This document shows positions 34,492 through 42,115 of a stretch of DNA of 64,000 nucleotides, piece after piece. The position numbers and the translations under genes were made by a program. Within the stretch, counting starts at the first letter, position 1. Each line of letters opens with the position of its first letter. Source of the stretch: Geobacteraceae bacterium (lineage in GTDB: Bacteria; Desulfobacterota; Desulfuromonadia; Geobacterales; Geobacteraceae). Below the pieces are notes generated by a model. That model saw only the letters and a list, made by a program, of their open reading frames with translations. It made no database searches and was not told the origin of the DNA. The stretch is taken from assembly GCA_024281055.1 (NCBI GenBank), contig JAMXLF010000098.1:1-64000 (forward strand), read 5' to 3'.

Positions 34492-35833
34492 CGTCGAGCA
34501 ACCCGTACTTTTTCAGTTTGTACTGGAGGGTGCGCCGGGAAACCCCCAGTTCTTCCGCCGCCAGTCGGCGATTCCCTCCCTGGTTGCGCAGGGCGGTCAG
34601 GATGAGGTCCCGTTCCGTGGATTCCAGGATGTCCTTTGCCTCATGCTGTTCCGGAGCGGTGCCCCGGAGCAGTTCTCCGGGAAGGTTGTCGAGCCGGATG
34701 AATCCGGCGGCCAGGATGACCGCCCGCTCGATGACGTTCTGCAGCTCGCGGACATTGCCCGGCCAGGCGTACGCCTTCATGGCGTCCAGCGCCTCTTTGT
34801 CGATTCCGTCGAGCTTCTTGCCGACCTGCTTGCTGAAGCGGCGGAGGAAGTAGTCCGCCAGCGGCGGGATTGCATCGCGGCGCTCCCGCAGCGGGGGGAG
34901 GTGGATGGGAAAAACGTTGAGCCGGTAGTACAGGTCTTCCCGAAACCGCCGTTCCGCCACCTCGGTCTGCAGGTTGCGGTTGGTGGCGGCGATTACCCGG
35001 ACATCCGCCTTGATCTCCATGTTGCCGCCGACCCGCTCGAAGACTCGCTCCTGCAGGACACGGAGAAGCTTCGCCTGCAGCGGCAGCGGCATTTCCCCGA
35101 TCTCATCCAGAAAGATGGTCCCTCCCCGCGCCAGTTCGAATTTGCCCTGGCGGGCCTGCACTGCCCCGGTGAATGCCCCCTTTTCATGGCCGAACAGCTC
35201 GCTCTCCAGGAGATTTTCCGGGACGGCCGCACAGTTCAGGGGGATAAAGCCCGCCTCGCGCCGGGAACTCAACCCGTGAATGGTTCTCGCCACGAGCTCT
35301 TTGCCGGTGCCGCTCTCGCCGTAGACGAGTACGTTGGCGCTCGTCGCCGCCACATCCCTGACGAGCTTCTGCACCTCCTTCATGGCCTGGCCGGCGAAGA
35401 TCAGTTCCTGGGGGGGGAGCCCCGCGGCTTCGGATTCCTTGAGCGACAGATAGTCCCGCGTCTGGCTCTGGCTCTCGATCGCCCGACGAACGAGGGTGAG
35501 CAGGGTGTCGGGGTCGGCAAGGGGCTTGGTGAGGAAATCTACCGCCCCTTCCTTCATGGCGGCAACCGCTTCTTCCACTCTGCCGAAGGCCGTCACGAAA
35601 ATGAACCGGGGAGGGGCCGGGTCGTTTCTGGTCGCGCGGAAGAGTTCCAGCCCGCTCAGGCCGGGCATCTTCAGATCGGAAATGACGAGGTCGAAACTTT
35701 CGCGCCGCAGAAGACGCAGGCCGGCATTCCCGTCGCCGGCGGTGTGCACCTCGTGCCCATCGTCTTCCAGGATGGTCTGCAGGAAACCTCTGAAACTCTC
35801 GTCGTCTTCGACCAGGAGAATGCGCCCCTTCAT
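34484..35833 (-). CDS. sigma-54 response regulator (second NtrC-family system)
   Basis: A 449-residue activator: receiver domain (residues 4-118, phospho-acceptor in DLVISDLKMPG), AAA+ core (about 143-370, Walker A GESGTGKEL, sigma-54 loop GAFTGAVQ), and Fis-like DNA-binding end (LGVSRRTLQYKLKKYGL). All motifs for ATP-driven opening of sigma-54 promoters are intact. The cognate kinase gene lies 26 bases upstream. Likely targets are the exported-protein genes directly downstream, whose upstream region holds paired half-sites; this is inference. Confidence 0.92.
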   Translation of the reverse strand: MKGRILLVEDDESFRGFLQTILEDDGHEVHTAGDGNAGLRLLRRESFDLVISDLKMPGLSGLELFRATRNDPAPPRFIFVTAFGRVEEAVAAMKEGAVDFLTKPLADPDTLLTLVRRAIESQSQTRDYLSLKESEAAGLPPQELIFAGQAMKEVQKLVRDVAATSANVLVYGESGTGKELVARTIHGLSSRREAGFIPLNCAAVPENLLESELFGHEKGAFTGAVQARQGKFELARGGTIFLDEIGEMPLPLQAKLLRVLQERVFERVGGNMEIKADVRVIAATNRNLQTEVAERRFREDLYYRLNVFPIHLPPLRERRDAIPPLADYFLRRFSKQVGKKLDGIDKEALDAMKAYAWPGNVRELQNVIERAVILAAGFIRLDNLPGELLRGTAPEQHEAKDILESTERDLILTALRNQGGNRRLAAEELGVSRRTLQYKLKKYGLLDGA

Positions 35834-35859
35834 ACCTCACTACCTCCGTTGCCGGTCTG

Positions 35860-37080
35860 CTATCCCCGGGGGAGAACCACTGTGAACGTCGTTCCTCTCC
35901 CCACTGCGCTTTTGACGCTTATTTTCCCATTATGCTCCTCTGCGATTTTTTTGCAAAGGGCTAACCCAAGGCCGGTGCCCCGCGCCCTGGTCGTAAAGAA
36001 CGGCTCGAATATCCGGTTCATGGTCTCGACACTCATGCCCTGGCCGGTATCGCTCACGGTAAGTACAACGCTTTTGCCCGAAACATCAGCGGCGACACGG
36101 AGGCTCCCGCCGCCGGGCGTCGCCTGGAGGGCGTTTTTCACGAGGTTGAGGAGGAGTTGTCCCAACCGGTCACGATTGCCAACAACCCGCAACCCCTCGC
36201 AGCAGTCGCTGCCCAGCGTTACCTTCTGCTCCGCGGCTTCCTGCCGGATGAGAGCGACGACGGAGGCGATCAGCTCGCACAACGGGACGGGGGCGTGGGT
36301 GGCTGAATCGGTGCCGGCATAGGCCAGCAGGTCGTTCACCAGGTTTTCCAGGCGCAGGACCTCGGCAACGATGCGGTGGGCGAAGCCGGCATTGCGGGGT
36401 TCCTGGGGCTTCTTCTCGATGACCTGCGCAAAACCCTTGATTCCCGCCAGTGGGTTGCGTATTTCGTGGGCCAGCATCGCCCCCATTTCCCCCAGCTGAG
36501 CAAGGCGTTCGCGCCGCGCCATATCGATCCGATGCCGTTCTTCGCGAATGGCGTAGCGGTACAGTACGATCCCGAGGACCCACCCCAGCGCCAGGAGCGC
36601 GAGCAGCACCGCCATGTTGTACTCGGAGCGCCTGATGACGGCATCGGAGCGGTACGTATGCAGGGTGAGGCGCAGGACGTCCATTTCGCCGGGAAGGTAG
36701 AGAGGAGTGTAGAATTCGTAGGCCCGTTCCCCGGTGCCGAGGGTCACTCGCCGCTCCGAGATCGCCTTGCTGGCAAGGATTCGCTTGTACGTGTCGCTCT
36801 CGGCCGGGGAGCCGATGAGGTCCGGGTTGGAATGGAAGCGGTAGACGCCCCTCCGGTCGATGATGGCAAAGAAGGCGATGTCGGGGGGGTGAAACCCGCC
36901 GAGGGTTTTGAGGGAAGGGTCGCGAACGGCGATGTTCTCGATGGCCGAGGTCAGAATTAGGGCCAGCCCGCGGAGGTTTTCCTCGGCAAGGGGGCGGGAT
37001 GTCCGGTAGTTCCCCATGGCGAACCAGATGAGCACTGCCGAGATCCCGATGCCTGTCAATAAGATGATGCGCTTTATCAT
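35860..37080 (-). CDS. membrane sensor histidine kinase
   Basis: A 406-residue kinase with TM1 at about 4-22, a periplasmic sensor of about 135 residues (single-Cache-like look: FAIIDRRGVYRFHSNPDLIG), TM2 at about 158-178, H-box MLAHEIRNPLAGIKG, and ATPase motifs LLLNLVKNALQA, VSDTGQGM and GTGLGLAL. The periplasmic domain should sense a small molecule or metal outside the cytoplasm. It pairs with the sigma-54 regulator 26 bases downstream and is transcribed divergently from a Met-rich barrel gene at 37265. Confidence 0.92.
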   Translation of the reverse strand: MIKRIILLTGIGISAVLIWFAMGNYRTSRPLAEENLRGLALILTSAIENIAVRDPSLKTLGGFHPPDIAFFAIIDRRGVYRFHSNPDLIGSPAESDTYKRILASKAISERRVTLGTGERAYEFYTPLYLPGEMDVLRLTLHTYRSDAVIRRSEYNMAVLLALLALGWVLGIVLYRYAIREERHRIDMARRERLAQLGEMGAMLAHEIRNPLAGIKGFAQVIEKKPQEPRNAGFAHRIVAEVLRLENLVNDLLAYAGTDSATHAPVPLCELIASVVALIRQEAAEQKVTLGSDCCEGLRVVGNRDRLGQLLLNLVKNALQATPGGGSLRVAADVSGKSVVLTVSDTGQGMSVETMNRIFEPFFTTRARGTGLGLALCKKIAEEHNGKISVKSAVGRGTTFTVVLPRG

Positions 37081-37264
37081 GGTTCCAAAGTGCTCTGCGT
37101 GGACAGTGAGTGTGAATAAAGTCTATCACAATCACGGCATCGATTCTGCAGGGGTCTCCTGGTGCACAGGCCGTATGGTAATTCGTCGGAATAACGGTAT
37201 ACTTGTTCCTGTTTATTGCGACGAAGAAGGGTGATGAAATAATCGGCTAAAGGAGGAGTGTCGC

Positions 37265-38149
37265 ATGGCACGGCAAACCGATCACGGTAAAGGATTGTTG
37301 TGGGTGGGCGTGCTTCTGGCGATCATGTTGCTGCCAGGGGGTGCTTGCGCCACGGAACCGCTGTTCTCCGTCGGCCTCGGCTTCGAGTACGCCACGGGAA
37401 AATACGGGACCGATTTTTCGACGGACTCCATTTTCGTTCCGCTGACGGTGGCATACTACCCCACGAAACGGCTCGATTTCTCGGTGGAGATTCCCTACGT
37501 CTACCAGAGCAGCAGCGCAGTGGTGGCCGGTATATTCCGTGGCGCGCAAATGCAGGCGATGACGTCCACGACTGCCATGACCGCCATGACTGCAAAATCT
37601 CTTGCTATAGCAGGCCCGAGGGGACCCGGCATGACCACCGCATCGATCGCCAACGTGAACCAGTCGCAGAGCGGGCTTGGCGACATTACGCTCAAGGCGG
37701 GGTACATCGTCGCGACGGAAGAGGGTTACCTCCCCAACATCCGCCCCTTTGTCTTCGTGAAGTTTCCCACGGCCGACAAGGACAAGTTCCTGGGCACCGG
37801 GGCGTTCGACGGCGGTGGGGGCGTCGAGATGACCAAGTGGTTCGCCGACTGGTATACCTTCGGGGAGGCCGCCTACCGGTTCCAGGGGAAATCCTCGGTG
37901 ATCGACGTCAAGAACTATTTCGCCTATAACATCGGCGCGGGGTATCAGGTAACGGACAAATTCCGGCCGATGTTCCTGCTAAAAGGCTCGACCCCTCCTG
38001 CGGAAGAGTCGTCGGCCCTGCTGGAAGCGCGGATAAAATTGAAATACCAGCTTACCTCCACTGCCGGCATCGATGGTTATCTGTCAAAGGGGATCACCAC
38101 CGCCAGCCCCGATTACGGCGCAGGGGTGGCTGCGTACCTGGATTTCTAG
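37265..38149 (+). CDS. outer-membrane beta-barrel protein with Met-rich loop
   Basis: A 294-residue exported barrel: signal peptide through GGACA (about residue 29), strands such as FSVGLGFEYATGKYG and RLDFSVEIPYVYQSS, and C-terminal Phe (AAYLDF) typical of BAM-inserted proteins. A loop at about 97-125 is rich in Met, Ala and Thr (MQAMTSTTAMTAMTAKS). No known family named with confidence. AAAGGAGGAG precedes the ATG. It is divergent from the sensor kinase gene, with 184 bases between, so it is a likely target of that system. Confidence 0.75.
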   Translation: MARQTDHGKGLLWVGVLLAIMLLPGGACATEPLFSVGLGFEYATGKYGTDFSTDSIFVPLTVAYYPTKRLDFSVEIPYVYQSSSAVVAGIFRGAQMQAMTSTTAMTAMTAKSLAIAGPRGPGMTTASIANVNQSQSGLGDITLKAGYIVATEEGYLPNIRPFVFVKFPTADKDKFLGTGAFDGGGGVEMTKWFADWYTFGEAAYRFQGKSSVIDVKNYFAYNIGAGYQVTDKFRPMFLLKGSTPPAEESSALLEARIKLKYQLTSTAGIDGYLSKGITTASPDYGAGVAAYLDF

Positions 38150-38186
38150 GGCGCGGTCCTGCGCGGCAGTATTTGCGGTCACGCTC

Positions 38187-39071
38187 TTATTTGGGAGTCG
38201 CCGGCTTTTCGCCGACGACTTCCAGGCCCGTTTCCCTGGAGAGCTTTTCAAGGAATTGCTGTGCCGCCTTCTGCTTGTTCTGCTCGTTGAGGATATTCAG
38301 GATGTAGCCCCTGGTTTCGTCGAACGTGGCAATTCTTTGTTCAGTGCGCTCATCCGCCTTGATTATGTGGAATCCGAATGCGGTCTCGACTATGCCGCTC
38401 GTCTCGCCCGCCTTGAGGGCAAACACGGCCTTTTCGAACTCGGGAGAGTTTGTCTTTCCCGGGGATACCAGACCCACTGCTCCTCCCTTGGCTGCCGTGT
38501 CGCTGTCCTCGGAATATTCCCCGGCGAGCTTCGCGAAATCCTTTCCCTCCTTGACCAGCCGAAGAACCTTTTCCGCCTTGGCTCGTGCCTCGTCTTTTTC
38601 TTTTTGAGACGATTCCTGCGGTGACGATATGAAGATCTGTCGTGCCCTGACCGATTCCGGCAGGAGGAATTCCTTCTCGTGCTCCTTGTAATAGGCCTTC
38701 AGCTCATCGTCGGTTACCGCGACATTGGCGGTGACGACCTTGGCCATGTATTCCTCGGCCAGGGATTGATCGATGAGATTGCTCAGGAGTTCCTTGACCT
38801 CCGGCTTCTTGTCGAAGCCGTCTTTCCTGGCCTTCGATGCAACTGACTTCATCACCAGGAACTGCCGTATGAAGGCAATCCGTTGCTCGGGGCTGCCCTG
38901 GACAGCTTTCTGGATCTCGGGAGACTGGCTGCTGAGCAACCGTTCGAGATCCGCCTCTCGCAGGACAATGTCCCCGACTTTGCCGACAACGGGGTTCAGA
39001 TCCTCCCCCTGTGCAGTGCCGAATTGAAGCAGGGCGATACCCAGAGCTGCGATCAGATGTCTTGGTTTCAT
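38187..39071 (-). CDS. periplasmic peptidyl-prolyl isomerase, PpiC/SurA type
   Basis: A 294-residue foldase: signal peptide (MKPRHLIAALGIALLQFGTAQG), SurA-like helical N domain (about 25-125), and a parvulin domain (about 135-245) with VRARQIFISS, FAKLAGEYSEDSDTAAKGG, LKAGETSGIVETAFGFHIIKA. It would isomerise prolyl bonds and chaperone outer-membrane proteins. ATG 39069-39071 with GGAG at five bases is chosen over the longer ORF. It converges with the Met-rich barrel gene. Confidence 0.9.
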   Translation of the reverse strand: MKPRHLIAALGIALLQFGTAQGEDLNPVVGKVGDIVLREADLERLLSSQSPEIQKAVQGSPEQRIAFIRQFLVMKSVASKARKDGFDKKPEVKELLSNLIDQSLAEEYMAKVVTANVAVTDDELKAYYKEHEKEFLLPESVRARQIFISSPQESSQKEKDEARAKAEKVLRLVKEGKDFAKLAGEYSEDSDTAAKGGAVGLVSPGKTNSPEFEKAVFALKAGETSGIVETAFGFHIIKADERTEQRIATFDETRGYILNILNEQNKQKAAQQFLEKLSRETGLEVVGEKPATPK

Positions 39072-39173
39072 ATGAACTCCATCCAAATTCAAAGAGTGGT
39101 GGTCCTTCCCCAAAATACCGCCGAGAACCGCCGGATGTCAATAGACGACATGTCCCCTGCCGGGCGCGGGAAA

Positions 39174-39196
39174 CAAAAAAACCGCTTTTCAGCGGC
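39174..39196 (-). terminator. rho-independent terminator
   Basis: Minus strand reads GCCGCTGAAAAGCGGTTTTTTTG: short GC stem, GAAA loop, seven T. It lies about 55 bases past the stop of the 139-residue gene. Confidence 0.8.
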
Positions 39197-39222
39197 CTTC
39201 GCTATTGCATCGGAGTATGTCG
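39195..39222 (+). repeat. imperfect direct repeat, left copy
   Basis: Starts GCCTTCGCTATTGCATCGGA; 22 of 28 bases match the copy at 40499-40526. Both copies follow a terminator hairpin. Together they bracket a 1.3-kb low-GC segment. Confidence 0.5.
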
Positions 39223-39249
39223 CGCCAAAAAGAAGATAACTGACCACGT

Positions 39250-39669
39250 TCAAATGCTGCACCTGTGTCTTCTATCCTGGCCATTGTAGCCGATGTTTTG
39301 CTTGCGCCTCAACTCTACCCAGCCCATGGAACTCTTGAGGGCAACAATTTCCTGTGAACGAGTCCGGACTCTAAGGGTAGATGGTCTCACCTTGCCGAAA
39401 GAGCCATCGGAGAATATTACCTTTATGAATATCTCCGCATCTTCTTCCGGCTCGAACAGGTTAAAGTCCAGGAGCTCGTAAATATCATTGGGGTACAGGT
39501 ATCTGGGCACTTTGTCCATGCCATATGTCTTGGCGATCCAGTACAGAGCGCACTCCGGATATCTATCTCCCTCGCAGTACCGCTCTTTTAAGTACTCTGT
39601 GGTATGCGGCATGTCCAGTACCGGCTTGGTATAAAAGAGACAAGAGCTTCGTAAATCACAGGATGCCAT
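39250..39669 (-). CDS. two-module small protein with GSU3473-like C terminus
   Basis: A 139-residue protein. The N-terminal 75 residues hold a Cys-containing module (MASCDLRSSCLFYTKP, YCEGDRYPECALYWIAKTYG, then KVPRYLYPND). The C-terminal 60 residues (IFIKVIFSDGSFGKVR...GWVELRRKQNIGYNG) match the separate 62-residue protein encoded at 39890-40078. I recall the latter as the short 'GSU3473 family' of Geobacter; this is from memory. GGAGG is seven bases before ATG 39667-39669. GC is lower than the surroundings. Function unknown. Confidence 0.72.
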   Translation of the reverse strand: MASCDLRSSCLFYTKPVLDMPHTTEYLKERYCEGDRYPECALYWIAKTYGMDKVPRYLYPNDIYELLDFNLFEPEEDAEIFIKVIFSDGSFGKVRPSTLRVRTRSQEIVALKSSMGWVELRRKQNIGYNGQDRRHRCSI

Positions 39670-39889
39670 GAACTCACCTCCTCTGTTGCACAATACTCCA
39701 GCCAAGCACAAGCTTATATCTGACTTGGGAACAATCAAGTCGTGTATCCCAAAATCGAGACGTTGTTATTTGGCTATACCCAAAGGAGGTAATACCGGGA
39801 TGATACCTGCCTGAAGTGTAACCGTGGAACAGTGCGGATCGTTGAAGGGATCAGCGCCTATGCTCAGGGTCCAGCATCCAAGGGGCTTG

Positions 39890-40078
39890 TCAGTAGTAGG
39901 GAATGATAACTCTCGTGTAAGGGCCGTCATACTCATTGCGGCTCTGCTTACGTCTTAACTCCACCCAGCCCTCAGAGCACTTGTAGGCCACGATCTCACC
40001 TGCTTTCATCAATCTACCAAGAAGAGATGATCTTACTCTTCCCGGCATTCCGTCCGAGTATATCACTTTGATGAACAT
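39890..40078 (-). CDS. 62-residue GSU3473-like protein
   Basis: A single small module, MFIKVIYSDGMPGRVRSS to GWVELRRKQSRNEYDG, ending IIPYY. It is paralogous to the C-terminal half of the protein encoded at 39250-39669. GAGG is six bases before ATG 40076-40078, and a promoter with TTGACT/AATAAT lies upstream. The family looks like a short beta-rich regulator-type domain but has no known role. Confidence 0.72.
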   Translation of the reverse strand: MFIKVIYSDGMPGRVRSSLLGRLMKAGEIVAYKCSEGWVELRRKQSRNEYDGPYTRVIIPYY

Positions 40079-40115
40079 TCAACACCTCGCAGATAAAGTA
40101 AATCAGCATAGATAA

Positions 40116-40144
40116 ATTATTGTAATTATCCTGCAAAAAGTCAA
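40116..40144 (-). promoter_or_regulatory. sigma-70-like promoter for the 62-residue gene
   Basis: On the minus strand TTGACT (40144-40139), 17-base spacer, AATAAT (40121-40116). About 38 bases before the ATG. Confidence 0.6.
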
Positions 40145-40438
40145 GATCAAGGAAGGTAATACCATGACTATTAGAAACCTTATTGGCGTAACGTTGAAAA
40201 ATCATTCATTCACAGCAGAAGGGCTATCATGAGGTGTCAAGCTATAAATGCCGTAGGAATTAACTCTTAGAATATGCGAAGACCTCTAATCCAGGCGATT
40301 CGTGTCTGAAGTTGTGGGAATGAGGATGTATAGGTGCTTAATGACCTTTCCCCTGAAAACTCAGCCATTGCAAAGTTAGCGATTTTGGTCAAGAACTCCA
40401 GAAGGAGACTTACGAACTTCTTCCAGCCTATAAATAGA

Positions 40439-40466
40439 AAACCCCGCCTGAAAAAAGGCGGGGTTT
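40439..40466 (-). terminator. terminator hairpin downstream of tRNA-Thr
   Basis: AACCCCGCCT and AGGCGGGGTT pair around an A-rich loop; on the minus strand the stem is followed by TTTTCTATTT. Second of two hairpins after the tRNA. Confidence 0.7.
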
Positions 40467-40478
40467 ATCAGCAGTACA

Positions 40479-40504
40479 GAAGGCCCTGATTTCTCAGGGC
40501 CTTT
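40479..40504 (-). terminator. hairpin downstream of tRNA-Thr
   Basis: Perfect 10-bp stem AAGGCCCTGA / TCAGGGCCTT with a 4-base loop, 33 bases past the tRNA 3' end on the minus strand. No T run, so it may be a processing or pausing element. Confidence 0.55.
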
Positions 40505-40526
40505 CATACTGCATCGGACTATGCCG
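40499..40526 (+). repeat. imperfect direct repeat, right copy
   Basis: Starts GCCTTTCATACTGCATCGGA; pairs with 39195-39222 (22 of 28 identical). It ends 11 bases from the tRNA-Thr 3' end. Confidence 0.5.
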
Positions 40527-40536
40527 GATTGTTAAG

Positions 40537-40611
40537 TGGAGCCACCGCGCGGATTTGAACCGCGGACCTGCCGATTACGAATCGGCTGCACTACCCCTGT
40601 GCTACGGTGGC
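40537..40611 (-). tRNA. tRNA-Thr (anticodon CGT)
   Basis: A full cloverleaf on the minus strand: acceptor GCCACCG/CGGTGGC, D arm with GGGGTAG, anticodon stem GCCGA/TCGGC with loop TTCGTAA (anticodon CGT, reads ACG), T arm CGCGGTTCAAATCCGCG, discriminator T and an encoded CCA. It lies 114 bases downstream of thiC. Confidence 0.96.
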
Positions 40612-40725
40612 CAATGCCGAATTCTCTTTTTATCGCATTTCCTGCCGAGAGTCAACCGTCTCGTGCGATTTTTCCCTGAAAAACTACTGCGGGTCCGGTC
40701 TGATGTTACGTTATTCAATAGCCTG

Positions 40726-42033
40726 CTACCCCTTCACCGCCTGCTTTTCCATGGCGTCGTCCATCACTTTGTAGGCACAGAATTCGCCACACATGGTGCA
40801 GGCGCCGTGGTCGGCGACCCCCGACTCGGCGCGCAGTCGCCGTGCCTTCTCCGGGTCGAGGGCAAGGGCGAACTGCCCCTCCCAGTCGAGTTTCTTGCGG
40901 CACTTGGCCATCTGGATGTCCTTGGCCATGGCCCCCTTCACCCCCTTGGCGATGTCGGCGGCGTGGGCGGCGATGCGCGAGGCGATGACCCCTTCCCGCA
41001 CGTCCTCCACGGTGGGAAGGCGCAGGTGCTCGGAGGGGGTGACGTAGCAGAGGAAGTCGGCGCCGGCGGCGGCCGCGATCGCCCCGCCGACGGCGCAGGT
41101 GATGTGGTCGTAGCCCGGGGCGATGTCGGTGACGAGGGGGCCCAGGACATAGAAAGGTGCGCCGTGACAGAGCCGCTTCTGGAGGAGGATGTTCGCCTCG
41201 ATCTGGTTGAGGGGGACATGCCCCGGTCCTTCGATCATCACCTGAACCCCGGCAGCCGTGGCCCGCTGGGTCAGTTCGCCGAGGAGGATCAGCTCGTGGA
41301 TCTGCGCCCGGTCGGTGGCGTCGGCGAGGCACCCCGGCCGGAAGCCGTCACCGAGCGACAGGGTCATGTCGTACGCCTTGACGATCTCCAGCAGCCGGTC
41401 GAAGTGCTCGAAGAGCGGGTTCTCCCGGTTGTTGTAGGCCATCCATTCCACGGTGAAGGCGCCGCCGCGGGAGACGACGTCCATGAGGCGCCCTTCGTTC
41501 TTCATCCGCTCCACCGTTCCCCGGGTCACGCCGCAGTGGACGGTGACGAAATCCACTCCATCCTCGGCGTGCTTGATAACCCCGGCGAAGATGTCGTCGA
41601 CGGTCATGTCGACGATCGCCTTCTTCTTCGTCCGCACCGCATCGAGGGCCGCCTGGTAGAGGGGAACCGTACCGATGCAGGCGTTCGTCTCGGCGATGAT
41701 GGCGCGGCGGATCTCGTCCACCGGCCCGCCGGTGGAGAGGTCCATGATGGCGTCGGCGCCGAACTGCACCGCCACCCGGGCCTTTTCCAGCTCCTTGGCA
41801 ATGTCGGTGTCGTCGGCGGAGGTGCCGATGTTGGCGTTCACCTTGGTGCGGAGCCCTGTCCCCACAGCAAGCGGCCGTCCGTTGCCATGCTTGATGTTGT
41901 GACAGATGATGATGGTCCCCGCGGCGATCCCGTCCCGGATGAACTCGGCAGGGACCCCTTCGGCCAGAGCCGCCTCTTCCATCTTGTCGGTGATAATGCC
42001 GCTGCGGGCGTATTCAAGCTGGGTCTTCGACAT
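40726..42033 (-). CDS. thiC: phosphomethylpyrimidine synthase
   Basis: This radical-SAM enzyme turns aminoimidazole ribotide into HMP phosphate, the pyrimidine half of thiamin. The 435-residue protein shows family motifs throughout ([41 protein letters not shown]) and the C-terminal cluster motif CTMCGEFC. This is the shorter bacterial form without the extended N-terminal domain of E. coli ThiC. RBS GGAG precedes the ATG. It follows the thiE-thiD fusion gene by 82 bases and shares its TPP riboswitch. Confidence 0.97.
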   Translation of the reverse strand: MSKTQLEYARSGIITDKMEEAALAEGVPAEFIRDGIAAGTIIICHNIKHGNGRPLAVGTGLRTKVNANIGTSADDTDIAKELEKARVAVQFGADAIMDLSTGGPVDEIRRAIIAETNACIGTVPLYQAALDAVRTKKKAIVDMTVDDIFAGVIKHAEDGVDFVTVHCGVTRGTVERMKNEGRLMDVVSRGGAFTVEWMAYNNRENPLFEHFDRLLEIVKAYDMTLSLGDGFRPGCLADATDRAQIHELILLGELTQRATAAGVQVMIEGPGHVPLNQIEANILLQKRLCHGAPFYVLGPLVTDIAPGYDHITCAVGGAIAAAAGADFLCYVTPSEHLRLPTVEDVREGVIASRIAAHAADIAKGVKGAMAKDIQMAKCRKKLDWEGQFALALDPEKARRLRAESGVADHGACTMCGEFCAYKVMDDAMEKQAVKG

Positions 42034-42115
42034 GGTGATGCTCCTTATTCAGATTCATATGCAACGAGGGGATGGGCAAAGCTTATTCCCTGTCCCGAGT
42101 ACCCAGTCCCGGTTC

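Larger units (their letters stand above)
40079..40536. other. 458-base low-GC intergenic region
   Basis: It contains the promoter of the 62-residue gene, two hairpins that end the tRNA transcript, and the right copy of a direct repeat. A 22-codon plus-strand ORF (40164-40232) with a GGAAGG site is seen but not called. Confidence 0.6.

Noticed and set aside
40014-40205. A 63-residue minus-strand ORF
   Set aside because: It overlaps the 62-residue gene and its promoter in another frame and has no ribosome site.
40164-40232. A 22-codon plus-strand ORF with a GGAAGG site
   Set aside because: Too short, no recognisable feature, and it lies over the promoter region of a minus-strand gene.
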